The notes: generated by a model from the sequence alone, not told the origin. DNA of 7,688 bases from Solirubrobacterales bacterium 70-9 (GCA_001898095.1 MKSH01000125.1:1794-9481); one strand, 5' to 3'; positions 1 to 4,826 are shown, counted from the stretch's first letter. Numbers and translations: made by a program.

Positions 1-255
1 GCGCTGGCGGTGGAGGCGATCGCCGATGCCGGGGCCGCCGATGGGCTCGACCCTGACCTCGCCCGCGAGCTGATCGTCGAGACCACCGCCGGCACCGCCG
101 AGTTGCTGCGCCGCCGCCACCCGGCCGACCTCCGCCGCGCCGTCGCCTCGCCCGGCGGCAGCACCGAGGCGGGCCTCCAGGCTCTCGACCGCGAAGGTGC
201 CCGCGAGGCCTTCGCCGCCGCCGTCGACGCCTCGTTGGAGAGGATGCGGGGATGA
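1..255 (+). CDS. proC: Pyrroline-5-carboxylate reductase, C-terminal end (partial)
   Basis: Only the last 84 residues are in the window; the start lies upstream. The family reduces 1-pyrroline-5-carboxylate to L-proline with NAD(P)H in the cytoplasm, the last step of proline synthesis. The fragment matches the helical C-terminal dimerisation domain. The key evidence is VASPGGSTEAGLQALD at fragment residues 48-63, which fits the family signature (small residues, then GG-x-T, a two-residue gap, A/G-L and a final L-D/E). Before it comes LARELIVETTAGTAELL, the helix usually seen ahead of the signature. The protein ends normally in a helix (AFAAAVDASLERMRG). The stop TGA at 253-255 overlaps the yggT start as ATGA, so the two are translationally coupled. 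The N-terminal Rossmann domain cannot be judged. The family call is firm. Confidence 0.93.
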   Translation, partial: ALAVEAIADAGAADGLDPDLARELIVETTAGTAELLRRRHPADLRRAVASPGGSTEAGLQALDREGAREAFAAAVDASLERMRG

Positions 256-569
256 CCGCCGCCCTCGCCTCGCTCCCGCTGGCGCTGTCGAAGAACGACA
301 TCGCCACCTACATCAGCGCGCTCTTCGTCGTCTACACGATCATGATCCTGCTGAACATCCTGATCTCGTTCGTACCGCGGATGCCGTACTCGCCGACCCT
401 GCGGGCGGTCCTCGACTTCATCACCGAATCGACCGACCCCTACCTGAACGTCTTCCGCAGCTTCATGCGGCCGATCGGAGGGGGCGGGTTCGCCTTCGAC
501 CTCAGCCCGATCCTGGCGCTGATCGTCCTCGGCCTCGCCGAGGGCATCGTGGTCGGCGCCCTGCGGTGA
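252..569 (+). CDS. yggT: YggT family small integral membrane protein
   Basis: A 105-residue membrane protein of the YggT/YlmG family. The first hydrophobic segment is at about residues 20-41. A connecting region holds TDPYLNVFRSFMRPIGG (61-77), which matches the family pattern of an aromatic/Arg-rich stretch followed by P-I-G-G. Then DLSPILALIVLGL (83-95) starts the second membrane segment; D-L-S-P-I is the most characteristic motif. Family members have been linked to cell division, osmotic tolerance and, in plastids, nucleoid or complex assembly, but no biochemical activity is established. The ATG at 252 overlaps the proC stop and has GGAGAGG at 237-243, 8 nt upstream. The gene ends in a GTGA overlap with lspA. 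Its place between proC and lspA fits the tail of a division-gene cluster, though divIVA, often found nearby, is absent. Confidence 0.9.
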   Translation: MTAALASLPLALSKNDIATYISALFVVYTIMILLNILISFVPRMPYSPTLRAVLDFITESTDPYLNVFRSFMRPIGGGGFAFDLSPILALIVLGLAEGIVVGALR

Positions 570-1039
570 GCGATCGCGTCAAGCGAGCCTGGGGGCTCGC
601 GGCAGCGCTGGCGTTGGTGGTCTTCATCATCGACCAGGTGGTGAAGAACATCGTCGAACACCACATCGTGCTGCGCGAACAGGTCGACGTCCTCGGGCCG
701 CTGAAGCTGACGCTGTCCCACAACGAAGGGGTCGCCTTCGGGCTCGCCGACGGCGGCGGGGCGCTGCTGGTGGCGATCACCCTGATCGCGCTCGGCGTCG
801 TCCTCTGGCTCTTCGCCCGCGATCCGGCGCGGCCGTGGATGTGGGTGGCGACCGGACTGCTCGCGGGCGGCGCGGTCGGCAACCTGGTCGACCGCCTGCG
901 CCACGGCCACGTCACCGACTTCATCGAACTGCCGCACTGGCCGCCGTTCAATCTCGCCGACTGCGGGATCACCTGCGGCGTGGTCATTCTGCTGGTGATC
1001 TACGTGCGCGAAGCGGAGCGGGCCGAGCGTGACTCCTGA
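566..1039 (+). CDS. lspA: Lipoprotein signal peptidase (signal peptidase II)
   Basis: A 157-residue inner-membrane aspartyl protease that cuts the signal peptide from prolipoproteins after Lgt has attached diacylglycerol to the lipobox cysteine. Four hydrophobic segments are visible, at about 9-28, 62-84, 90-107 and 134-148. Conserved family blocks are IDQVVKN (22-28), LSHNEGVAFG (50-59), GGAVGNLVDRL (101-111) and FNLADCGI (128-135). The two catalytic aspartates are expected to be D109 and D132, and both are present. Length is normal. I start at GTG 566, which overlaps the yggT stop (GTGA); the frame is open further upstream, but that stretch is only a shadow of yggT and proC. No clear ribosome binding site precedes the GTG, so translation probably depends on coupling to yggT. 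The 3' end overlaps the next gene by 11 nt. Confidence 0.95.
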   Translation: MSDRVKRAWGLAAALALVVFIIDQVVKNIVEHHIVLREQVDVLGPLKLTLSHNEGVAFGLADGGGALLVAITLIALGVVLWLFARDPARPWMWVATGLLAGGAVGNLVDRLRHGHVTDFIELPHWPPFNLADCGITCGVVILLVIYVREAERAERDS

Positions 1040-1745
1040 GGGGGACGCGGGGCCCGGCGATGCCGCCCCCGGCGTGTCCGGGCTGCGCGTCGTCCACCTC
1101 GACGACGACCTCGCGGTGGTCGAGAAGCCCGCCGGGCTGGTCGTCCACCCGGCGCCCTCGCACAGCGGCCCGACCCTGGTCTCCGAGCTCGGCGACCTGC
1201 TCGGCGGCGGCGACCCGGAGCGGCCGGGGATCGTCCACCGGCTCGACAAGGACACCAGCGGGCTGATGGTGGTGGCCCGCAACCCGGAGGCGCTGGCGGC
1301 GCTGCAGGCGGCGGTGCGCGAGCGCGAGGTCGAGCGCCACTACCTCGCCCTCGCCGGCGGCCGCCTCGCCTCTCGCACCGGCACGATCGACGCGCCGATC
1401 GGCCGCGCTGCCAAGCGCCGCACCCGGATGGCGGTCTCCGGCGCCGCCTCGCGCGAGGCCCGCACCCATTTCGAGGTGCTGGAGCTGCTGCCGCGCGACA
1501 CCTACCTGGAGGCCCGCCTGGAGACCGGCCGCACGCACCAGATCCGCGCCCATTTCGCCGCCATCGGGCACCCGATCACCGGCGACCCGACCTACGGCGG
1601 GGCGGCCCGCTACGGCTTGGAGCGCCAGTTCCTGCACGCCCACCGGCTCGCCTTCCGCCACCCGCGCACCGGCGCGCCGCTCGGCTTCACCTCGCCGCTG
1701 CCGGCCGACCTCGCCGCCGCGCTCGAGGCCGCCCACGCGGAGTAG
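1029..1745 (+). CDS. RluA/RluD-family 23S rRNA pseudouridine synthase lacking an S4 domain
   Basis: A 238-residue enzyme expected to convert specific uridines in 23S rRNA to pseudouridine. Motifs run in the right order: VEKPAGLVVHPA (31-42), GIVHRLDKDTSGLMV (67-81) with catalytic D73, RTHQIRAHF (168-176), GDPTYGG (185-191) and LHAHRLAF (202-209). RluD enzymes usually carry an N-terminal S4 RNA-binding domain of about 70 residues. Here the catalytic domain begins at about residue 18 after a Gly/Pro/Asp-rich leader, so S4 is absent. There is no room for it in this frame, because the upstream frame is closed within lspA. The start is GTG 1029, with GGAG at 1015-1018 about 10 nt upstream. The overlap with lspA indicates co-expression, and lspA next to rluD is a common pairing. 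The target uridine cannot be told from sequence (RluD-, RluA- or RluC-like), so I leave the symbol empty. Confidence 0.9.
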   Translation: MTPEGDAGPGDAAPGVSGLRVVHLDDDLAVVEKPAGLVVHPAPSHSGPTLVSELGDLLGGGDPERPGIVHRLDKDTSGLMVVARNPEALAALQAAVREREVERHYLALAGGRLASRTGTIDAPIGRAAKRRTRMAVSGAASREARTHFEVLELLPRDTYLEARLETGRTHQIRAHFAAIGHPITGDPTYGGAARYGLERQFLHAHRLAFRHPRTGAPLGFTSPLPADLAAALEAAHAE

Positions 1746-1763
1746 TACTCGCATCGAAGTCCG

Positions 1764-1841
1764 CGCGACCCGGGGCGGTTGCGGCCGTCCGAGATGCGTC
1801 CCGGGCGTCTCATGGCGGTCTTGGCACCGTGACGGGTCGCG
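1764..1841 (+). ncRNA. Possible cloverleaf-like structured RNA after the rluD-like gene
   Basis: Read by eye, this 78-nt stretch can fold into a four-way junction. Closing helix: CGCGACCCG (1764-1772) with CGGGTCGCG (1833-1841), 9 perfect pairs. Arm 2: 1773-1778 with 1785-1790, 6 pairs including one G-U, loop TTGCGG. Arm 3: 1791-1797 with 1805-1811, 7 pairs including one G-U, 7-nt loop GTCCCGG. Arm 4: 1815-1819 with 1826-1830, 5 pairs including one G-U, loop CTTGGC. Arms 2 and 3 abut each other and the closing helix without gaps. It starts 19 nt after the rluD-like stop, so it could be a 3'-UTR structure or terminator region. It lacks the T-loop and D-loop bases of a tRNA. In DNA this GC-rich, such helices can arise by chance, so confidence is low. 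Confidence 0.25.
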
Positions 1842-1870
1842 ATCTGCGAGGCCGGTCGGACTCGCGCTCT

Positions 1871-1895
1871 CTACCCTTTCCGGCCTCCAGGGTGG
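1871..1895 (+). terminator. Weak hairpin preceding an A5 run
   Basis: CTACCCT (1871-1877) can pair with AGGGTGG (1889-1895), 7 pairs with one G-U, around an 11-nt loop. A second 5-bp hairpin, GCGAG/CTCGC (1846-1850 with 1861-1865), lies just before it. Neither has a T-run after it on the + strand, so they are weak candidates for ending the proC-yggT-lspA-rluD transcript. AAAAA at 1896-1900 follows directly. Confidence 0.25.
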
Positions 1896-1902
1896 AAAAA
1901 GT

Positions 1903-1952
1903 CGCGCTGAGTGAGTTGACCACACCAGGGTGTGGTCAACTCACTCAGCGCG
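1903..1952. repeat. Perfect 24-bp inverted repeat with 2-nt centre
   Basis: The left arm 1903-1926 (begins CGCGCTGAGTGAG, ends GACCACACC) is the exact reverse complement of the right arm 1929-1952 (begins GGTGTGGTCAAC, ends CTCAGCGCG). Only AG at 1927-1928 lies between them. All 24 pairs are Watson-Crick, which cannot be chance. The arms are not especially GC-rich compared with their surroundings. On the minus strand the hairpin is followed after 2 nt by TTTTT (complement of 1896-1900), the layout of a factor-independent terminator for leftward transcripts; on the + strand there is no T-run. It could be a terminator or barrier, a palindromic protein-binding site, or the fused ends of a mobile element. 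The surrounding bases show no target duplication. Confidence 0.95.
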
Positions 1953-2004
1953 TCAGGACCTCCTGAAGGAACGTGGAGTTCCGCACGTCTCCTCGGAGAA
2001 CGCG

Positions 2005-2039
2005 CCGTCCCTGCGACGACCCCCTCCCGTCCCTGCGAC
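2005..2039 (+). repeat. 13-nt direct repeat with 22-nt period
   Basis: CCGTCCCTGCGAC occurs exactly at 2005-2017 and again at 2027-2039, 22 nt apart start to start. That is close to two turns of B-DNA, so two protein molecules would bind the same face. It lies about 130-160 nt upstream of the -10-like box of rpsB, so an activator or repressor site is possible, but no known regulator motif is recognised. Confidence 0.6.
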
Positions 2040-2055
2040 CTCTCCCCGCAGACCC

Positions 2056-2103
2056 GCCCTCTCGGCGGCGGCCACAGCCCGCCAGGGCCGCCGCCGAGAG
2101 GGC
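2056..2103 (+). terminator. Perfect 18-bp GC-rich hairpin upstream of the rpsB promoter
   Basis: The arm 2056-2073 (GCCCTCTCGGCGGCGGCC) is the exact reverse complement of 2086-2103, with a 12-nt loop (2074-2085, ACAGCCCGCCAG). The stem is extremely stable. It is followed by AGCGTCCCTTTCCCC, which has only three T and is not a classic U-tract. Its place after the rluD-like gene and about 60 nt before the -10-like box of rpsB suits a strong transcription stop of the hairpin-only type proposed for high-GC bacteria. Alternatives are an attenuator or the stem of a regulatory RNA. The structure is certain; the role is inferred. Confidence 0.6.
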
Positions 2104-2164
2104 AGCGTCCCTTTCCCCGGGCGCAAGCCGCACACGGCTGCATCCTTCACCGGCCTCCGGGCCC

Positions 2165-2170
2165 TACAAT
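2165..2170 (+). promoter_or_regulatory. Candidate -10 box of the rpsB operon promoter
   Basis: TACAAT differs from the TATAAT consensus at one position and stands out in an otherwise very GC-rich region. It is followed by an A/T-richer CAAAGTTCGCAAAG. Transcription would begin near 2177, giving a leader of about 117 nt. No good -35 hexamer lies 16-19 nt upstream; TTCACC at 2146-2151 is only 13 nt away. The call rests on the -10 and the position. Confidence 0.5.
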
Positions 2171-2211
2171 CAAAGTTCGCAAAGTCACCTCTACCCCCGT
2201 CCAGAAGCGGA

Positions 2212-2249
2212 CCGGATCCTGCCTGGGAGCCAAAGCACCCAGGTCCCGG
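2212..2249 (+). promoter_or_regulatory. Hairpin in the rpsB 5' leader
   Basis: CCTGGG (2222-2227) pairs with CCCAGG (2238-2243) around a 10-nt loop, AGCCAAAGCA. An outer CCGG (2212-2215) can pair with CCGG (2246-2249) across an asymmetric internal loop. It lies inside the predicted leader, about 45 nt before the start codon. S2 is known to repress its own operon through the leader in other bacteria, so an S2-binding site is possible, but I do not recognise a described motif. Confidence 0.35.
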
Positions 2250-2281
2250 CGAGCGGGGCGGGTCGCACCGCAACCGAATCC

Positions 2282-2287
2282 AAGGAG
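2282..2287 (+). promoter_or_regulatory. rpsB ribosome binding site
   Basis: AAGGAG lies 6 nt before ATG 2294, the strongest ribosome binding site in the window, and this decides the start. A competing ATG at 2290 is only 2 nt from it and opens a three-codon frame (Met-His-Ala-stop) that overlaps the real start out of frame. Confidence 0.85.
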
Positions 2288-2293
2288 AAATGC

Positions 2294-3460
2294 ATGCCTG
2301 AGGCAGGCCTGAAAGAACTGCTCGAGGCCGGAGTCCACTTCGGCCACCAGACGCGCCGCTGGAACCCGAACATGCGCCGTTTCATCCACGGCGAGCTCGA
2401 CGGGATCCACATCATCGACCTCCTGCAGACCGAGGCGCTGCTGGAGAACGCCCGTCGCTTCGCCGGTGAGCTGGCGTCCGGGGGCGGCACCGTCCTCTTC
2501 GTCGGCACCAAGAAGCAGGCCCGCGACGTGGTCCAGGAATGGGCCGAAAAAACGAAGATGCCCTACGTCAACAAACGTTGGCTGGGCGGCCTGCTGACCA
2601 ACTTCCAGACGATGTCGGGCCGGATCGCCCGCCTGCACGAGCTCAACGGGTGGAAAGAGGAGGGCAAACTCGACCTCCTGCCGACCAAGGAGCGGATGAA
2701 CATGGAGGCCGAACTCGCGAAGCTCGAGTTCAACCTCGGCGGCGTCCGCGACATGGATCGGCTGCCCGACGCCGTCTTCGTCACCGACCTGAAAACCGAG
2801 GAGATCGCGGTCCATGAGGCGGCCCGCCTGCGGATCCCGATCATCGGCCTGGTCGACACCAACTGCGACCCGACCCCGGTGGACTACGTGATCCCCGGCA
2901 ACGACGACGCGATCCGCTCCTGCCAGCTGATCATCGGCACGATCGGCGGCGCGGTCGAGGAGGGTTCCTCGGCCTGGCGCGTGCAGGAGGAAAAACGGAT
3001 CGCCGAGGAGATGGAACGGCGCAAACGGGAGGAGGAAGAGCGCCGCAAACGGGAGGAGGAAGAGAAAGCCCGGATCCAGGCACAGCAGGCCAAAGAAGCC
3101 GAGGAAGAAGCCGCCAAACAGGCGGCGGCGAAAGCCGAGGCCGAGAAACAGGCTGCCGTGGCCGCCCAGGCGGCCAAAGAGGCTCCCACCCAGGCCACTC
3201 CGGCCCAGGGCGCTCCTGCCCAGCAGGCCGCCCCGGCCCAGCCCGCCGCGCCGCAGGGCGAGGCGCCGAAAGCCGCTCCTGCACCCGCTCCCGAGGCGCC
3301 GAAGGCCGCTGCTCCGGCCGCTCCCGCGCCCGAGGCGCCGAAAGCCGAGCCCGCCGCTCCCGCGGCCGAGGCTTCCGCAGCTGAGGCCGCTCCGGCCGCA
3401 GAGGACGCTCCCGCGGCAGAGAGCACCGAGACCACCGACACCCAGAAAGGGGATTCGTGA
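2294..3460 (+). CDS. rpsB: 30S ribosomal protein S2 with long C-terminal extension
   Basis: A 388-residue protein; S2 is usually about 230-300. Residues 1-222 are a complete S2, with the N-terminal signature LLEAGVHFGHQTRRWNPNM (9-27), VGTKKQA (70-76), the NKRWLGGLLTNF block (93-104) and the second signature PDAVFVTDLKTE (158-169) leading to IPIIGLVDTNCDP (181-193). S2 binds late to the 30S subunit, bridging head and body near the mRNA exit, and is needed to recruit S1 where S1 exists. Residues 230-275 are highly charged and predicted helical, with RRKREEEE repeated exactly (242-249 and 250-257). Residues 276-297 are Ala-rich, and 298-376 are Ala/Pro/Glu-rich with repeated PAPEAPKA (331-338 and 344-351). 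The tail has no known catalytic motif. The frame is open from 1973, but only ATG 2294 has a ribosome binding site and the S2 N-terminus. It overlaps tsf by 1 nt. Confidence 0.97.
   Translation: MPEAGLKELLEAGVHFGHQTRRWNPNMRRFIHGELDGIHIIDLLQTEALLENARRFAGELASGGGTVLFVGTKKQARDVVQEWAEKTKMPYVNKRWLGGLLTNFQTMSGRIARLHELNGWKEEGKLDLLPTKERMNMEAELAKLEFNLGGVRDMDRLPDAVFVTDLKTEEIAVHEAARLRIPIIGLVDTNCDPTPVDYVIPGNDDAIRSCQLIIGTIGGAVEEGSSAWRVQEEKRIAEEMERRKREEEERRKREEEEKARIQAQQAKEAEEEAAKQAAAKAEAEKQAAVAAQAAKEAPTQATPAQGAPAQQAAPAQPAAPQGEAPKAAPAPAPEAPKAAAPAAPAPEAPKAEPAAPAAEASAAEAAPAAEDAPAAESTETTDTQKGDS
3020..3064 (+). repeat. 24-nt tandem duplication in the S2 tail
   Basis: The 21-nt unit at 3020-3040 (starts CGCAAACGGG, ends GGAAGAG) recurs exactly at 3044-3064, a period of 24 nt. 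It encodes two identical RRKREEEE blocks in the charged helix of S2. Identity at the DNA level suggests recent duplication or repeat slippage. Confidence 0.9.
3259..3347 (+). repeat. Imperfect coding repeats in the Ala/Pro-rich S2 tail
   Basis: CGAGGCGCCGAAAGCCG occurs at 3259-3275, at 3292-3308 (one mismatch) and at 3331-3347. The spacings are 33 and 39 nt, both multiples of three, so the reading frame (EAPKA motif) is kept. This is the pattern of a low-complexity tail that grows and shrinks by in-frame slippage. Confidence 0.8.
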
Positions 3461-4071
3461 TGGCGTCGATCTCCGCCGCCGACGTGAAGGCGCTCCGGGA
3501 CCGCACCGGGGCCGCGATGATGGACAGCAAAGCCGCCCTGGTCGAGGCCGATGGCGACATCGACCGCGCGATCGAGCTGCTGCGGGTGAAGGGCCAGGCC
3601 TCCGCCGCCAAGCGCGAAGGCCGCGGCACCAACGAGGGCGTCGTCGCCTCCTACATCCACGCCAACAACAGCGTCGGCGCGATGGTCGAGGTGCAGTGCG
3701 AGACCGACTTCGTCTCCCGCAACGAGGACTTCCAGGTCTTCGCCTACCAGGTTGCCCTGCACGTCGCCGCGACCGCGCCGCAGTACGTCTCCACCGACGA
3801 AATCGACCCGGAGGCCCGCGAGGCCGAAAAGCGGGTCTTCGAGGAGAAGGCGCGCGAAGAAGGCAAACCGGACAACATCGTCGAGAAAATCGTCGAGGGC
3901 CAGCTGAGCAAGTGGGCCTCGGAGGTCGCGCTGCTCGACCAGCAGCACGTCAACGCCGAGAAACACGGCTCGAAGACGATCGAGGAGCTGCGCCAGGAGC
4001 TGGCGGCGAAAACCGGCGAGAACATCCGGATCGCCCGCTTCTCGTACTTCCGCGTCGGCGGCGAGGACTAA
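3460..4071 (+). CDS. tsf: Translation elongation factor Ts
   Basis: A 203-residue guanine nucleotide exchange factor that releases GDP from EF-Tu so that it can rebind GTP and aminoacyl-tRNA. The N-terminal UBA-like domain is seen as VKALRDRTGAAMMDSKAALVEA (9-30), matching the family's L-R-x-x-T-G-x-x-M-M-D-x-K-x-A-L. After it comes KGQASAAKREGR (44-55) and the core signature CETDFVSRNEDF (80-91); TDFV contacts EF-Tu. The length matches the short, single-core form rather than the roughly 280-residue E. coli form. Start choice: ATG 3460 shares its A with the rpsB TGA and has AAAGGGG at 3446-3452, 7 nt upstream. An in-frame GTG sits directly before it at 3457, only 4 nt from that site, and would add one residue. 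The rpsB-tsf pair is near universal. Confidence 0.96.
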   Translation: MASISAADVKALRDRTGAAMMDSKAALVEADGDIDRAIELLRVKGQASAAKREGRGTNEGVVASYIHANNSVGAMVEVQCETDFVSRNEDFQVFAYQVALHVAATAPQYVSTDEIDPEAREAEKRVFEEKAREEGKPDNIVEKIVEGQLSKWASEVALLDQQHVNAEKHGSKTIEELRQELAAKTGENIRIARFSYFRVGGED

Positions 4072-4080
4072 ACGCAGACG

Positions 4081-4812
4081 ATGGCCGGGGAGCGGTTCGG
4101 TCGCATCCTCCTGAAGCTCTCGGGGGAGGCCCTGATGGGCTCTCAGTCCTACGGCACCGACGGTGCCGAGGTCGACCGGATCGCCACCCAGGTAGCCGCC
4201 GTGCGCGAGCGCGGGGTGGAGGTGGCGATCGTGGTCGGGGCCGGGAACATCTATCGCGGCCTCGCCGGGGCCGCCTCGGGCATGGACCGGGCGACCGGCG
4301 ACTACATGGGGATGCTGGCGACGGTGCTGAACGCGCTGACCCTGCAGGACGCGCTGGAGCGGATGGGCCAGCACACGCGGGTGATGTCGGCGATCGACGT
4401 GAAGGAGGTCGCCGAGCCCTACATCCGCCGGCGCGCGATGCGCCACCTGGAGAAGGGCCGGATCGTGATCTTCGCCGCCGGCACCGGCAACCCGTTCTTC
4501 ACCACCGACACGGCGGCCGCGCTGCGCGCGCTGGAGATCCACGCGGAGGCGATCCTGATGGCGAAGAACGGGGTGGAGGGCGTCTACGACTCCGACCCGG
4601 CGACCAACCCGGACGCCAAGTTCATCCCCACGATCACGCACCGGGAAGCGATCGAGCGCGGCCTCAAGGTGATGGATTCGACCGCGCTCAGCCTCTGCAT
4701 GGACAACGACCTGCCCATCTACGTCTTCAACATGGCGGACGAGCTGAACATAGATAGGATCGTCAGCGGCGAGACGGTCGGCACGTTGGTGTCCAACGGG
4801 ACCGACGCCTAA
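4081..4812 (+). CDS. pyrH: Uridylate kinase (UMP kinase)
   Basis: A 243-residue cytoplasmic enzyme of the amino-acid kinase fold that phosphorylates UMP to UDP with ATP, feeding all pyrimidine nucleotide and UDP-sugar pools. Visible motifs are [11 protein letters not shown] (10-20) for phosphate binding, VGAGNIYRG (52-60), [19 protein letters not shown] (68-86) for UMP binding, [13 protein letters not shown] (134-146) and [15 protein letters not shown] (159-173) in the nucleotide-binding half. Length is normal. The start ATG 4081 lies 9 nt after the tsf stop. Its ribosome binding site is weak (GAGG at 4063-4066, inside the tsf end and 14 nt away), so translation may rely on ribosomes coming from tsf. 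Bacterial UMP kinases are usually hexamers activated by GTP and inhibited by UTP; nothing here argues against that. Confidence 0.97.
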   Translation: MAGERFGRILLKLSGEALMGSQSYGTDGAEVDRIATQVAAVRERGVEVAIVVGAGNIYRGLAGAASGMDRATGDYMGMLATVLNALTLQDALERMGQHTRVMSAIDVKEVAEPYIRRRAMRHLEKGRIVIFAAGTGNPFFTTDTAAALRALEIHAEAILMAKNGVEGVYDSDPATNPDAKFIPTITHREAIERGLKVMDSTALSLCMDNDLPIYVFNMADELNIDRIVSGETVGTLVSNGTDA

Positions 4813-4826
4813 GAGAGGACGGACCC

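Larger units (their letters stand above)
1746..2293. other. 548-nt spacer between rluD-like gene and rpsB, rich in inverted repeats
   Basis: I see no credible protein gene here. The open frames that cross it have low-complexity, non-family sequence and no ribosome binding site, and some exist only because the 50-nt palindrome reads the same on both strands. The content, in order, is: a possible multi-branched fold (1764-1841), two small hairpins (1846-1865 and 1871-1895), an A5 run (1896-1900), a perfect 24-bp inverted repeat (1903-1952), a 13-nt direct repeat (2005-2039), a perfect 18-bp hairpin (2056-2103), a -10-like box (2165-2170), a leader hairpin (2212-2249) and the rpsB ribosome binding site (2282-2287). 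It must hold the end of the upstream transcript and the promoter and leader of the ribosomal operon. Confidence 0.8.

Noticed and set aside
197..565. Upstream in-frame start for lspA giving 280 residues
   Set aside because: The added stretch is Arg/Pro/His-rich shadow translation of proC and yggT; the family N-terminus begins at GTG 566.
1764..1841. A tRNA-Gly with anticodon CCC
   Set aside because: The fold and a 7-nt loop with T then CCC are suggestive, but there is no TTCGA-type T-loop, no conserved D-loop bases, a 9-bp closing helix and the wrong arm order and sizes.
1916..1944. TTGACC in the palindrome as a -35 box
   Set aside because: No -10-like hexamer lies 16-19 nt downstream, and the sequence is fully explained as part of the inverted repeat.
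1903..1952. A telomere-resolution (protelomerase) site or phage attachment site
   Set aside because: Perfect palindromes are used there, but nothing nearby encodes a resolvase, integrase or plasmid function, and the surroundings are plain chromosome.
1930..2301. Open frames across the rluD-rpsB spacer that could encode a small protein
   Set aside because: The peptides are Pro/Arg/Ser-rich without motifs or ribosome binding sites, and they run through the hairpins; their first residues arise from the palindrome.
3020..3347. CRISPR or other intergenic repeat array
   Set aside because: The repeats are in frame within rpsB, have coding-compatible periods and encode low-complexity protein; there are no unique spacers.
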